A stretch of 64,000 nucleotides of DNA from NCBI RefSeq assembly GCF_001544695.2, contig NZ_FCOM02000006.1:62001-126000 (forward strand), written 5' to 3'. Positions 50,031 through 59,345 of the stretch are shown one piece after another. The translations under genes were made by a program, and so were the position numbers. The notes under the pieces are model-generated. The model did not search any database and was not told where the DNA came from. It worked only from the letters and a program-made list of their open reading frames with translations. How positions within the stretch are numbered: position 1 is the stretch's first letter; each line of letters opens with the position of its first letter. Origin of the DNA: Caballeronia arvi (GTDB lineage Bacteria > Pseudomonadota > Gammaproteobacteria > Burkholderiales > Burkholderiaceae).

Positions 50031-51870
50031 CGTCGTCCCCTTCGTTTTCGGGCAGCACGAAACACAGGCGTGCGCCGCCTTCATCGGGCGCTTCCGCCCA
50101 GATCCTGCCGCCATGCGACTCGATGATCGATCGGCAGATCGACAAGCCCATGCCCATGCCTTCGGCCTTCGTCGTGAAGAAGGCGTCGAAGAGCCGCCGC
50201 GCGTTGTCTTCGCTGATACCGGTGCCTGAATCCTGCACGGTGATCTGCACATGACCGGCGTCGCTCGCGCTCGCGCCCGTCGCGATGCGCAGCACGCGCG
50301 GCCCGTCCACGCCCGACATCGCCTGTGCAGCGTTCATGATCAGATTGATGAGCACCTGCTGCAACTGCACGCGATCGCAACTTACCGTCGGCGACGGCGT
50401 CGCGAGATCGGTGCGTACGTCCACGCGATGACGCGCCAATTCGCGCCGCACGAGCTCGATCGTCTCGCCGACGATCTCGTTCACGTCGAGCATCGCGGGC
50501 TGGCTGTCGCGCTTCTTCGCCATCGCGCGGATTCGTGCGATGACTTCGCTCGCGCGCTTGGCGTCGCGGATCATCTGCGTGATCGATTGCTGCGCCTCCG
50601 CGATCTCCGGCTGCGCGCGGTCGAGCCAGCGCAGCCCGGCGCCGCCGCTCGTGACGATCGCGGCCAGCGGCTGCGTGACTTCATGCGCGATCGACGCGGC
50701 CAGTTCGCCCAGCATCGTCACGCGCGTCACGTGCGCGAGCTCGGCGGTCGAGCGCGCGAGCGCTTCCTGCGCCAGCTTGGTTTCGGTGACGTCCATCAGC
50801 GCGCCGACGTACTCGTCGCCGTCGCTTTCCGTCGATGCGCGATGCGCGACGAAATGCACGTGCTTCACCGAACCGTCCGGCAAAAGCAGCCGATGCTCCA
50901 CGTCGATTTCGGACACGCCACTTTCCGCTGCCTGATGCGCGCCGCGCACGATCTCGATGTCTTCGGCATGGGCGCGCGCGAGAATCGCATCGATGGACGG
51001 CGTCATGTCGCGCGGATAATCGAAGATGCGATACGCCTCGTCGGACCACCACATCGTGCCGGCGGGCAGGCGCGTCGCGATGCTGCCCGTGCGCGACAGG
51101 CGCTGCGCGTCGAGCAGGAACGCCTCGCTGCGCTTCAACGCATCGCGCTGGCGCTGCAATTCGGCTTCCATGCGCTTGCGTTGCGTGATGTCGTTGCTCG
51201 TCGCGAGCACCGCGCGCGGCAGGCCTTTCGCGTCGCGCAGCAAGGCCGCGCGGCTCGCGATCACGATCTCGCTGCCGTCGTGGCGCACGCGCGTGATCTC
51301 GCCGTCCCAGCGGCCCGAGCGCAACAGTTCGGCGTGGATCTGCGCGTGCGGCACAGGCGATGTCGATTGCGTCATGCGCTGGATCGGCTGACCGATCGCC
51401 TCGTTCGCCGGGAAGCCGTAGAGCGCTTCGGCGCCGCGGTTCCAGAACGTGATGCGGTCATTCATGTCGTGCGCGACGATCGCGTCGTGCGCGAGATTGA
51501 GCAGTTCGAGCTGCTCCTGCATCTTCGTCGTCGTGGCCTGATTGCGCAGCGAGAGGACGGCCGTCGTGCCGATCGCGAGCAGGCTCACGGCGCATCGCGC
51601 GAGCGCGCCGCCCGAGACGTTCTCGTCGTGCGAAAGAATGAAGCCGACGAGCGTGAGAATCACGCAGCCCCACGCCGTGGTGACGGTCGCGGCGCGATTG
51701 CCCGTCGATGCCACCAGCAGCACGACGATGACATACAGCACTGCGATGGCGATATCGAGTGGTGTGAGGGCGTCGATGAGAAACACGACGAGCGCGATGG
51801 CCGCCGCGAGCATCGACACGATGCGGATATCGTGACGCACCGGACGCGGCGCGCTTTGGAATGTCTCCAT
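50020..51870 (-). CDS. Membrane PAS-PAS sensor histidine kinase
   Basis: A 616-residue kinase. Residues ~15-110 contain four hydrophobic helices, then PAS 1 (~118-235; NLAHDAIVAHDMNDRITFWNRGAE), PAS 2 with PAC (~240-365; TMWWSDEAYRIFDYPRDMTP), HisKA with H396 in AASIAHEVTQPLAAI, and HATPase (N-box INLIMNAAQAMSG, G1 DSGTGI, G2 GMGMGLSICRSI). The HEVTQPL H-box is the FixL-like type. Start ATG 51870 is preferred to the upstream ATG 52014. It overlaps its response regulator by 11 bp, and a second receiver-only gene lies upstream. No haem-binding PAS residues were identified. Confidence 0.9.
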   Translation of the reverse strand: METFQSAPRPVRHDIRIVSMLAAAIALVVFLIDALTPLDIAIAVLYVIVVLLVASTGNRAATVTTAWGCVILTLVGFILSHDENVSGGALARCAVSLLAIGTTAVLSLRNQATTTKMQEQLELLNLAHDAIVAHDMNDRITFWNRGAEALYGFPANEAIGQPIQRMTQSTSPVPHAQIHAELLRSGRWDGEITRVRHDGSEIVIASRAALLRDAKGLPRAVLATSNDITQRKRMEAELQRQRDALKRSEAFLLDAQRLSRTGSIATRLPAGTMWWSDEAYRIFDYPRDMTPSIDAILARAHAEDIEIVRGAHQAAESGVSEIDVEHRLLLPDGSVKHVHFVAHRASTESDGDEYVGALMDVTETKLAQEALARSTAELAHVTRVTMLGELAASIAHEVTQPLAAIVTSGGAGLRWLDRAQPEIAEAQQSITQMIRDAKRASEVIARIRAMAKKRDSQPAMLDVNEIVGETIELVRRELARHRVDVRTDLATPSPTVSCDRVQLQQVLINLIMNAAQAMSGVDGPRVLRIATGASASDAGHVQITVQDSGTGISEDNARRLFDAFFTTKAEGMGMGLSICRSIIESHGGRIWAEAPDEGGARLCFVLPENEGDDDEL

Positions 51871-52020
51871 CACGGCCGGTCTGACGCCGGCGGGTGGAAA
51901 CGAACGATGAACGAAACGAGCGGCAGGGTCATGGGGCGTTCGAAAAAGCGTTCGTTGAGAACATCGCGGCTTCTCGCGCGGCAGACGAACAACCGTGCGG
52001 GCCGGATGACGCACTGCATT

Positions 52021-52401
52021 CTAATCCTTCAAAAAGCTTGCCCTGATGCGTTCAAGGCAATCGGCGACGGCGGTTCCATCGACGGGCTTGCCGAGAAAGC
52101 AGACCGCGCCGCCGTCGATGGCCTGACGGCGCGCGGCATCGGACGCGAATGCGGTGATGAACATGACCGGCAAGTCCGGTTTCACCGCGCGCAGGCGCTG
52201 CTGGAGTTGCAGGCCGGACATGCCGGGCATGTTGAGATCGGTGATGACGCACGCGAGGCCGTCGAGCGAATCGGCATCGAAAAAGGACTCAGCCGACGGA
52301 TACAGGCTGACCTCCCAGCCGAGCGAGCGCAGCAGGCTGGAAGAGGCGACGCGGACGGATTCGTCGTCGTCGATCACGGAGACTCTGGAAGGCGATTGCA
52401 A
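52021..52401 (-). CDS. Receiver-only response regulator, second of the cluster
   Basis: About 126 residues from a TTG start at 52401 with AGGA eight bases ahead; the frame extends to ATG 52467 as an alternative. A single receiver domain: VSVIDDDESVRVASSSLL, phospho-acceptor D55 in CVITDLNMPGMSGLQL, MFITAFASD and K in CFLGKPVDGTAV. It resembles the receiver partner of FixL-like kinases and lies 150 bp upstream of the kinase gene on the same strand. It may be a phosphate sink or relay for that kinase. Confidence 0.82.
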   Translation of the reverse strand: MQSPSRVSVIDDDESVRVASSSLLRSLGWEVSLYPSAESFFDADSLDGLACVITDLNMPGMSGLQLQQRLRAVKPDLPVMFITAFASDAARRQAIDGGAVCFLGKPVDGTAVADCLERIRASFLKD

Positions 52402-52486
52402 GGGCGTTGTCCTGAATTTCGGCGGGCATGAGACTGATGCGCCGCTGGATGAAGTCATATTACGCATGCGGCCGCGGCGGGAAAAT

Positions 52487-52502
52487 CATATGTACGTATA
52501 TG
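52487..52502. promoter_or_regulatory. Near-palindrome in a divergent promoter
   Basis: CATATGTACGTATATG is a 16-bp dyad with one mismatched pair, in the AT-rich gap between the receiver gene and the divergent MFS gene. A candidate binding site for a dimeric regulator. Confidence 0.4.
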
Positions 52503-52600
52503 TGGGACGTTTCGTATGGCGGAATCGCGTGCGCGCGTGCGCTTCGAGCGCGTTCTGCGCGGGCAACGTATAGTCGCGGACTGCTCCCAAGGAACTTCCA

Positions 52601-53824
52601 ATGTCGACTTCAACATCGACCGCACTCGACGGCGCCCGGCACGTCCCGCTGACGCGCGGCCTGATCGCGCTCTTCGCGTTCTGCTGCGGCGCGATCGTCG
52701 CGAATCTGTATTACGCGCAGCCGATCACCGAGCTCATCGCGCCCGATCTGCGCATGGCGGGCGGCACGGCGAGCCTCATCGTGTCGCTGACGCAGATCGG
52801 TTATGCGCTCGGGCTGTTCTTCATCGTGCCGCTCGGCGATCTGCTCGAAAACCGCAAGCTCATGATCGCGACCGCGCTCGTTTCGATCGCGAGCCTCGCG
52901 GCGGCCACCTTCACGCAGACGCCCGGCTGGTTCCTCGTGATCTCGCTGCTGATCGGTTTCTCGTCGGTGGCGGTGCAGATTCTGATTCCGCTCGCGGCGC
53001 ATCTCGCGCCGGACGAAGCGCGCGGCAAAGTGGTCGGCACCATCATGAGCGGGCTCTTGCTCGGCATTCTGCTGTCCCGGCCGATATCGAGTCTCGTCGC
53101 GGGCCATTTCGGCTGGCGCGCGATGTTCGGCGCCGCCGCCGTGCTGATGATCGGCATCACTACCGTGCTCGCGCTGACCATTCCGAACCGCAAGCCGGAT
53201 CATCGGGCGACGTACTTCGAACTGATCGGCTCGCTCGGCCATCTGGTGCGCACGATGCCCGTGCTGCGTCACCGCTCGCTCTATCAGGCGCTGATGTTCG
53301 CGTCGTTCAGCCTGTTCTGGACCGGGATTCCCGTCGAGTTGACGCGGCATTACGGGCTCTCGCAGACGGCCATCGGCATCTTCGCGCTCATCGGCGCGAC
53401 GGGCGCGACGTCCGCGCCGATCGCCGGGCGGCTCGCCGACGCGGGCCACACCGTGCGCGCGACCTTCATCGCGCTGATTCTCGCGGCGCTCGCGTACCTG
53501 CCGGTCGTGATCCATCCGGGGTGGGGCGTCGGCGCGCTCGTCGTGACGGGCATCGCGCTCGACTTCGCCGTGCAGATGAACATGGTGCTCGGCCAGCGCG
53601 AGATCTACGCGCTGCACGCCGCGAGCCGCAACCGGCTGAACGCGGTGTACATGACGAGCATCTTCGTCGGCGGCGCGTTCGGCTCGGCCTTGGCGAGCCC
53701 GCTGTACGAGCGCGGCGGCTGGACGCTCGTCGCGTGCGTCGCCACCGCTTTCCCGCTCATCGCGATGGCGCATTTCGTCCTGATCGGGCGGCGGCATTCC
53801 GCTCACACCTATACGCAAGGATGA
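52601..53824 (+). CDS. MFS transporter, 12-TM drug/metabolite efflux type
   Basis: A 407-residue MFS carrier with twelve hydrophobic segments. The CCGAIVANLYYAQPITELIAPDL opening, FFIVPLGDLLENRKLM after TM2 and the VVGTIMSGLLLGILLSRPISSLVAGHFGWR block belong to the YgaY/YdeE-like efflux subfamily (DHA1). Start ATG 52601 with AAGGAACTTCC. A LysR gene follows by 92 bp on the same strand and may regulate it. Substrate unknown. Confidence 0.87.
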   Translation: MSTSTSTALDGARHVPLTRGLIALFAFCCGAIVANLYYAQPITELIAPDLRMAGGTASLIVSLTQIGYALGLFFIVPLGDLLENRKLMIATALVSIASLAAATFTQTPGWFLVISLLIGFSSVAVQILIPLAAHLAPDEARGKVVGTIMSGLLLGILLSRPISSLVAGHFGWRAMFGAAAVLMIGITTVLALTIPNRKPDHRATYFELIGSLGHLVRTMPVLRHRSLYQALMFASFSLFWTGIPVELTRHYGLSQTAIGIFALIGATGATSAPIAGRLADAGHTVRATFIALILAALAYLPVVIHPGWGVGALVVTGIALDFAVQMNMVLGQREIYALHAASRNRLNAVYMTSIFVGGAFGSALASPLYERGGWTLVACVATAFPLIAMAHFVLIGRRHSAHTYTQG

Positions 53825-53916
53825 CCCGGCTGTATGCACGGCTGATGGCGTGAAGCGGTTCGCGAACGTATCTTGATTCCATCGAAGACATCGACGGAAT
53901 CGGGAGACAAGCGGAC

Positions 53917-54867
53917 ATGGACAAGCTCTTCAGCATGCGCGTGTTTTCGCGCGTCGCCGAGACCGGCAGCTTCAGCGGCGTCGCGAAGGACATGGATTGC
54001 AGCGTGGGCATCGTGTCGCGCGCGGTCGTTTCGCTGGAAGACGAGCTGCGCACGCGGCTCCTGCAACGCACGACGCGCCGCGTCTCGCTCACCGACAGCG
54101 GCGCGCGCTACTACCGCAAGTGCAAGACGATCCTCGCCGAAATCGACGCCGCCGACGCCGAAGCCAGCGACGCCACCACGATCCCGCGCGGCCGGCTGCG
54201 CGTGCATGCGGCGCCCGATCTGGGCCTTGCGCAGTTGATGTCGACGATCGTCGAATACCGGCGCGCGCATCCGCAAGTGACGGTCGATCTGAAGCTGCTG
54301 CCAGGCATGCCCGATCTCGTGCAGGAACAGTTCGACGTTTCGGTGCTGTCGGCGGCGGCGCTGCCGGATTCGGGCAACGCGTACCGGATCGTCGGGCGGT
54401 TTCAGCGCGTGCTCGTCGCGGCGCCCGCGTATCTGAAGCGCAACGCGGTCGAATCGATCGGCGATCTGTCGATGCACGCGCTCACGCGCATCAACGCGCC
54501 GTTCGCGCATCCGTGCGACTGGCATGCAGAGTTGGCGTTCGGCGCGTCCGGCCACGCGCAAGCCGCCGATCAGATCGTGGTGAACGATGCGCAGGCGATA
54601 CGCGTCGCCTTGCTGGCGGGCGCGGGCGTCTCGGCGATGCCGCATTATTTCGTCGCCGACGACATCCGCGCCGGCAGGCTCGTGCGCCTCTTTCCGGACT
54701 ATCCGCTGCAAGGCGCGAGCGTGTATGCGGTGTATCCGTCGCGCCAGCACGTGGATGCGAAGATCCGCACGTTCGTGGAGTTTTTATCGGCGTCGCTGAA
54801 GGACAAGTTCGATGCGGCGCCTGCGACCAGCCCGCCGCGCGTCGTGGCTCACGAAGTCACGGCTTAG
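53917..54867 (+). CDS. LysR-family transcriptional regulator
   Basis: A 316-residue LysR regulator: helix-turn-helix within residues 1-60 (LFSMRVFSRVAETGSFSGVAKDMDCSVGIVSRAVVSLEDEL), then the effector domain with PRGRLRVHAAPDLGLAQLMS and GVSAMPHYFVADDIRAGRLV. The sequence is of the AaeR/DsdC-distant 'CrgA-like' group, which often controls an adjacent transporter. Ribosome site GGGAGAC precedes ATG 53917. It overlaps the convergent pssA gene by 11 bp at the 3' end. Confidence 0.88.
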   Translation: MDKLFSMRVFSRVAETGSFSGVAKDMDCSVGIVSRAVVSLEDELRTRLLQRTTRRVSLTDSGARYYRKCKTILAEIDAADAEASDATTIPRGRLRVHAAPDLGLAQLMSTIVEYRRAHPQVTVDLKLLPGMPDLVQEQFDVSVLSAAALPDSGNAYRIVGRFQRVLVAAPAYLKRNAVESIGDLSMHALTRINAPFAHPCDWHAELAFGASGHAQAADQIVVNDAQAIRVALLAGAGVSAMPHYFVADDIRAGRLVRLFPDYPLQGASVYAVYPSRQHVDAKIRTFVEFLSASLKDKFDAAPATSPPRVVAHEVTA

Positions 54868-55465
54868 GAATGCGGATGCGGCTGATCATCAGCGAGCCGG
54901 AAATCGCATAGATCAGCACCAGCGGATGCAGCGTGAAACCGCCGACGCGCCACGCGCCGAGCCACATGCTTTCGCCGATCGCGCCGGACCAAGCGCCGAT
55001 CGTCAGCAGCAGCACGATCACGAACGACGTGGGAATCGGCGTGCCCTCGAAGTGCGTCACCTTGCCGCTCGCGCCCGACATTTCTTCGGTCGTGACGTTG
55101 TAGCGCGCGAGCCGCGACACGCCGCACGCGACGAAGTACGCCAGGATCACGCGGTCGTAGAGTCCGCGCATGCCGAATCCGTAACCGATGATCGCCGGCG
55201 CGACGCCGAACGAGATCACGTCGGCGAGCGAATCCAGTTCCTTGCCCAGCAGCGACGCCTTCTGCCGCCAGCGCGCGATGCGCCCGTCGAGCACATCGAA
55301 GACGAGCGCCGCGAACACGAGCGCGCAGGCGAGATAGATATGCAGCACGTCGGAGTCGTCGAGATAGGACATCGACGAGAAAAGCGCGCCCGTGCCGCAC
55401 ACCGCGTTGCCCAGCGTGAACCAGTCGGCCAGGTGGAAATCGCGGATCATCGAGAATCGTTTCAT
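54857..55465 (-). CDS. pssA: CDP-diacylglycerol-serine O-phosphatidyltransferase
   Basis: A 202-residue integral-membrane enzyme that makes phosphatidylserine from CDP-diacylglycerol and serine, the precursor of phosphatidylethanolamine. The CDP-alcohol phosphotransferase signature is complete: DVLDGRIAR followed by GKELDSLAD, the D-G-x2-A-R...G-x3-D-x3-D pattern. About six helices are visible. Shorter than PssA of some relatives but matching the type II form. Start ATG 55465 (MKRFSMIRDF). It diverges from the MerR/MFS operon. Confidence 0.88.
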   Translation of the reverse strand: MKRFSMIRDFHLADWFTLGNAVCGTGALFSSMSYLDDSDVLHIYLACALVFAALVFDVLDGRIARWRQKASLLGKELDSLADVISFGVAPAIIGYGFGMRGLYDRVILAYFVACGVSRLARYNVTTEEMSGASGKVTHFEGTPIPTSFVIVLLLTIGAWSGAIGESMWLGAWRVGGFTLHPLVLIYAISGSLMISRIRIPKP

Positions 55466-55566
55466 TCGTTTCGGTTTTCGTGACGTTCGGGCGGCGCCGA
55501 AGACCGGCGCCGCGAATCATTCGAGTCTATCATCGCGCCCTCTTTCGCCAGCACGCCGCATGCCCG

Positions 55567-55596
55567 GCAAACCTGAACGCGAACGTACAGGTTTGC
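55567..55596 (+). promoter_or_regulatory. MerR-operon operator
   Basis: GCAAACCTG (55567-55575) and CAGGTTTGC (55588-55596) form a perfect 9-bp inverted repeat with a 12-bp spacer. A -10-like TATACT (55600-55605) follows directly, and the MerR ATG is 42 bp further on. Placement fits operator control of the MerR-MFS operon. Confidence 0.7.
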
Positions 55597-55637
55597 GTTA
55601 TACTACGCGGCATCGATCTCGTGCTTCCGTGCCCGCC

Positions 55638-56126
55638 ATGCCAGCCACCAAGCCTGCGCTCCTCACCATCCGCGACGCCGCCGAACGGCTGCAAGTCACG
55701 CCGCGTACGCTCAAATATTACGAAGAGCGCGGACTTGTCACGCCAACGCGCAGCGAAGGCCGTTACCGGCTCTACAGCGAGCAGGATCTGGAACTGTTCG
55801 CGCGCATCTTGCGCCTGCGCTCGCTCGGGTTCTCGCTACAAGGCATCGTCGAAATGCTGAAGCGGCCAATGGAAACGCTCGGCGAAGGCCGCACGGGTTA
55901 CTCGGCGGCGTCCTTGCGTGAAATCGAGGAGGCGTTGTCGCAACAGGTCGAAGCAGTCGACGCGCGCATCGCGGCCGTGCGCCGTGAGCTGAAGGAAGCG
56001 CAGGCGGTGCGCACCGAACTGGCGAGCGATCTCGATTATTTGCGGCGCAGAATCGCGGGCGAAAGCAAGGAAACGCTGCTGCAGGAACGCATGGCCGCGC
56101 GCAAGCCGCGCAAGGATGTCGAATGA
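55638..56126 (+). CDS. MerR-family transcriptional regulator
   Basis: A 162-residue MerR regulator: helix-turn-helix in LTIRDAAERLQVTPRTLKYYEERGLVTP and EGRYRLYSEQDLELFARILRLRSLGF, then a long coiled-coil (IEEALSQQVEAVDARIAAVRRELKEAQ). No metal-binding cysteines, so an organic effector is more likely than a metal. Its stop overlaps the ATG of the MFS gene (ATGA), so the regulator and transporter are one unit under the inverted-repeat promoter upstream. I chose ATG 55638; the frame stays open further upstream without homology. Confidence 0.88.
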   Translation: MPATKPALLTIRDAAERLQVTPRTLKYYEERGLVTPTRSEGRYRLYSEQDLELFARILRLRSLGFSLQGIVEMLKRPMETLGEGRTGYSAASLREIEEALSQQVEAVDARIAAVRRELKEAQAVRTELASDLDYLRRRIAGESKETLLQERMAARKPRKDVE

Positions 56127-57679
56127 CTTCTGCATCTTTTCGTTATCCGAAACAAATTGTCAAACGTTTGCGCGGCGATCTGTTTCCGTGGGCCATCGCG
56201 CTCGCCACGGGCCTCGACTACTTCGACAACTCCGTCTTTTCGTTCTTCACGGGCACGATCGCGGGCGGCATCAATGCATCGTCCGATGAACTCGTGTGGG
56301 CCTCGAGCGCCTATGCCGTCGCTTCCGTGCTCGGCATCCTGCAGCAGCAATGGTGGATCGAGCGGCTCGGTAATCGACGGTATATCGCCGGATGCCTGTT
56401 CTTGTTCGCAGCGGGCGCGGTGGCGGCCACGTTGTCCGAATCGGCCATTGAACTGGCGCTCGCGCGCGGCTTTCAAGGCTATTTCATCGGCCCGATGATG
56501 AGCGCCGCGCGCATCCTGATCCAGACGCGTTTCACGCCGCAGGAGCGTCCCACCGCGACGCGCCGCTTTCTGAACATGATCCTGCTCGGCACGGCGCTCG
56601 CGCCCTTGTGCGGCGGCTATCTCGTCGCATGGGTCGGCTGGCGCGCGCTGTTCTCATGCACCGCGTTCGCTGGCGTCGCGCTCGGCGTGCTCGCGTTCTT
56701 CGCCGTGCCTTCTTCCGGGCGCGTGCAACCCGAAGCGCGCGGCGACACGCATTTCTGGCCGTACATCATCTTTGCGTTCGCGCAGGGCGCGTTGCAGATC
56801 GTCATGCAGCAAGTACGTTTCGAACTCTTCAGCACATCGCCGGAACTGGTCGTGCTGACCGTCGCCGGCCTCGCCGCGCTCGGCTGGTTCGTGTGGCAGC
56901 AGTGGCATCATCCGAAGCCGCTGCTGCGGCTTCATGCGTTGCGCGAGAAGACGTTTCAGGTCGGCATCGTGCTGTATATCGCGTTCTATTACATCAACAA
57001 CGCGATGAGCTTTCTCGTCTCACGCCTGCTCGAAGGCGGGCTGAACTATCCGGTGGAGAATGCGGGGCGGCTCGTCGGCTTCACGTCGATGGCGTCGCTG
57101 GCGATGGCCGTCGTCTATTTCCGCTTTTCGTCGCGCATCAAGCACAAGAAGTGGCTGATCATGACGGGCTTCCTGGTCGCGGCGTTCATCGGCACGTGGA
57201 TGATCGACATGCCGCCCGATGTCAGCATGCCGTGGCTCATCGCGCCGATGGTCTTGCGCGGCATGTTGCTGCTCTTCATCGCGCTGCCGGTCGCGAACCT
57301 GACGTTCCGCGTGTTTGCCATCGATGAATACAGTCATGGTTATCGCTTCAAGAATATCGTCAAGCAACTGACTTACTCGTTCTCGACCGCGACGATCATC
57401 ATTCTCGAACAGCATCGCGTGGCGCTGCATCAGACGCGGCTCGCCGAAGCGGTCAATCCGTTCAATCCGGTCTTTCAGAGCACCTATCAAGGCTTGTTCG
57501 ATAGCTTCGCGCGCATGGGCCACAGCGCAGCCGAAGCGAAGAGTCTTGCGTTCGTCGAGATCGATCGCCTCGTCGTGCAGCAGGCGAGCTTTCTCGGTTC
57601 GCTCGACGGGTTTTACTTCATCATCGGCGTCGCGCTGTGTGCGAGCGTGTTCGCGGCGTGGCAGAACAGGATCGATTGA
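56123..57679 (+). CDS. MFS transporter, 14-TM DHA2 type
   Basis: A 518-residue MFS protein with about fourteen hydrophobic helices, the DHA2 (EmrB/QacA-like) layout: ASSAYAVASVLGILQQQWWIERLGNRR near TM2/3, GFQGYFIGPMMSAARILIQTRF, LGTALAPLCGGYLVAWVGWRALF, and an extended periplasmic loop before the last helix. Such proteins export drugs or organic compounds. Its ATG overlaps the MerR stop, so expression follows that regulator. No membrane-fusion (EmrA-like) partner is adjacent. Confidence 0.87.
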   Translation: MTSASFRYPKQIVKRLRGDLFPWAIALATGLDYFDNSVFSFFTGTIAGGINASSDELVWASSAYAVASVLGILQQQWWIERLGNRRYIAGCLFLFAAGAVAATLSESAIELALARGFQGYFIGPMMSAARILIQTRFTPQERPTATRRFLNMILLGTALAPLCGGYLVAWVGWRALFSCTAFAGVALGVLAFFAVPSSGRVQPEARGDTHFWPYIIFAFAQGALQIVMQQVRFELFSTSPELVVLTVAGLAALGWFVWQQWHHPKPLLRLHALREKTFQVGIVLYIAFYYINNAMSFLVSRLLEGGLNYPVENAGRLVGFTSMASLAMAVVYFRFSSRIKHKKWLIMTGFLVAAFIGTWMIDMPPDVSMPWLIAPMVLRGMLLLFIALPVANLTFRVFAIDEYSHGYRFKNIVKQLTYSFSTATIIILEQHRVALHQTRLAEAVNPFNPVFQSTYQGLFDSFARMGHSAAEAKSLAFVEIDRLVVQQASFLGSLDGFYFIIGVALCASVFAAWQNRID

Positions 57680-57730
57680 TTCGTCCCGAAGTATGATGAT
57701 CGAACGATCAACCCTTCCGCACTCACGCCC

Positions 57731-59338
57731 ATGCTCCCGCCAGGCAATTCGTACGAAGCCGTCGCAGGTCGATTCGAATGGCGCATTCCCGCGCGCTACA
57801 ACATCGCGCAGGACGTATGCGATAAATGGGCCGACGGCTCCAACCGTCTCGCGCTGATCGTCGAAGCCGCCGATACATCGCAGAAGCGCTACACCTTCGA
57901 CGACCTCAAACGCCTGTCCAACTGCTTCGCCAACGCGATGAAAGCGCAAGGCGTCGTGCGTGGCGACCGCGTCGCGATTTTCGTGCGGCAGTCGGTCGAA
58001 GCGGCGATCGCGCATCTCGCCGCTTATCGCATGGGCTGCATCGCGGTGCCGCTCTTCGCGCTCTTCGGCACCGATGCCATCGAGTTCCGCCTCGCGCATT
58101 CGGGCGCGAAGGCCGTCGTCACGGATGCGCAAGGCGCTGCGAAAATCGCGCAGATCCGCGACGCGTTGCCGGAGCTGCATCGAATATTCGATACCGACGC
58201 CGACTTCTGGCCCGCGATCGAAGCCGCATCCGACGACGAAACGCTCGTCGACACCGCCGCCGACGATCCCGCTGTCATCATCTACACGTCGGGCACGACC
58301 GGCAAGCCGAAGGGCGCGCTGCACGGGCATCGCATCCTGCCGGGGCATCTGCCGGGCGTGGAGATGTCGCAGCAATGCTTTCCGCGCGACGCCACGCTGT
58401 TCTGGACTCCGGCAGACTGGGCGTGGATCGGCGGACTGTTCGACGTGCTCATGCCGTCATGGCATCACGGCGTGCCGGTCCTCGCGCGCCGCTTCGACAA
58501 GTTCGATGGCGCTGACGCGTTCGATCTGCTCACGCGCAACGCGGTGAGTCACACGTTCCTGCCGCCAACCGCGCTCAAGATGATGCGCGCGACGCCGCAC
58601 GCGAAACGCGAAGGTCTCGCGCTGCGCTCCGTGGCGAGCGGCGGCGAATCGCTCGGCGCGGAGTTGCTGTCGTGGGGACGCGCGATGCTCGGCGTCACCA
58701 TCAACGAGTTCTATGGGCAGACCGAGTGCAACATGGTGCTGTCGTCGTGCGAGCAGTGGTTCGAGCCGCGCAACGGATGCATCGGTAAAGCGGTGCCGGG
58801 GCATCGCGTCGCGATCGTCGATGACGCCGGCGTGCCTGTGCCCAACGGCACGCAGGGACACATCGCCATTCAAAGACCCGATCCGGTGATGTTCCTCGGC
58901 TACTGGCGCGACGAAGCCGCGACCGCGCAGAAGTTTCGCGGCGACTTCCTGCTGACGGGCGATCTCGGCACGCTCGATGACGACGGCTTTTTCCGCTTCA
59001 TCGGCCGCGACGACGATGTCATCACGAGCGCGGGCTATCGCATCGGGCCGGGTCCGATCGAGGATTGCCTCATCCGGCATCCGGCGGTGCGCTTCGCCGC
59101 GGTCATCGGCGTGCCGGATGCGAAGCGCACGGAGATCGTCTGCGCGGTCGTCGTGCTCAACGACGGCTTCGAACCCGGCGATGCACTCGTGCGCGAATTG
59201 CAGGAACATGTGCGCATACGGCTCGCGGCGCACGAATATCCGCGCGAAGTGCGCTTCGTCGCCGAATTGCCGATGACGGCTACCGGCAAAGTCATCCGCA
59301 AATCGCTGCGCACGCAGTTCGGCGCGGATAACGGCTAG
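57731..59338 (+). CDS. AMP-forming acyl-CoA synthetase
   Basis: A 535-residue ANL-superfamily ligase of the acetyl/propionyl-CoA synthetase-like type. The P-loop IIYTSGTTGKPKGALHG (about 178-193), NEFYGQTECN (A5), TGDLGTLDDDGFFRFIGRDDDVI (A7/A8) and the C-terminal catalytic lysine in TATGKVIRKS are all intact. It adenylates a carboxylic acid and transfers it to CoA. It follows the MFS gene by 51 bp and precedes the cytochrome-fusion gene by 7 bp, so the latter two are co-transcribed. The acid is unknown; a short-chain acid is likely from the family resemblance. Confidence 0.88.
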   Translation: MLPPGNSYEAVAGRFEWRIPARYNIAQDVCDKWADGSNRLALIVEAADTSQKRYTFDDLKRLSNCFANAMKAQGVVRGDRVAIFVRQSVEAAIAHLAAYRMGCIAVPLFALFGTDAIEFRLAHSGAKAVVTDAQGAAKIAQIRDALPELHRIFDTDADFWPAIEAASDDETLVDTAADDPAVIIYTSGTTGKPKGALHGHRILPGHLPGVEMSQQCFPRDATLFWTPADWAWIGGLFDVLMPSWHHGVPVLARRFDKFDGADAFDLLTRNAVSHTFLPPTALKMMRATPHAKREGLALRSVASGGESLGAELLSWGRAMLGVTINEFYGQTECNMVLSSCEQWFEPRNGCIGKAVPGHRVAIVDDAGVPVPNGTQGHIAIQRPDPVMFLGYWRDEAATAQKFRGDFLLTGDLGTLDDDGFFRFIGRDDDVITSAGYRIGPGPIEDCLIRHPAVRFAAVIGVPDAKRTEIVCAVVVLNDGFEPGDALVRELQEHVRIRLAAHEYPREVRFVAELPMTATGKVIRKSLRTQFGADNG

Positions 59339-59345
59339 TACGAAG

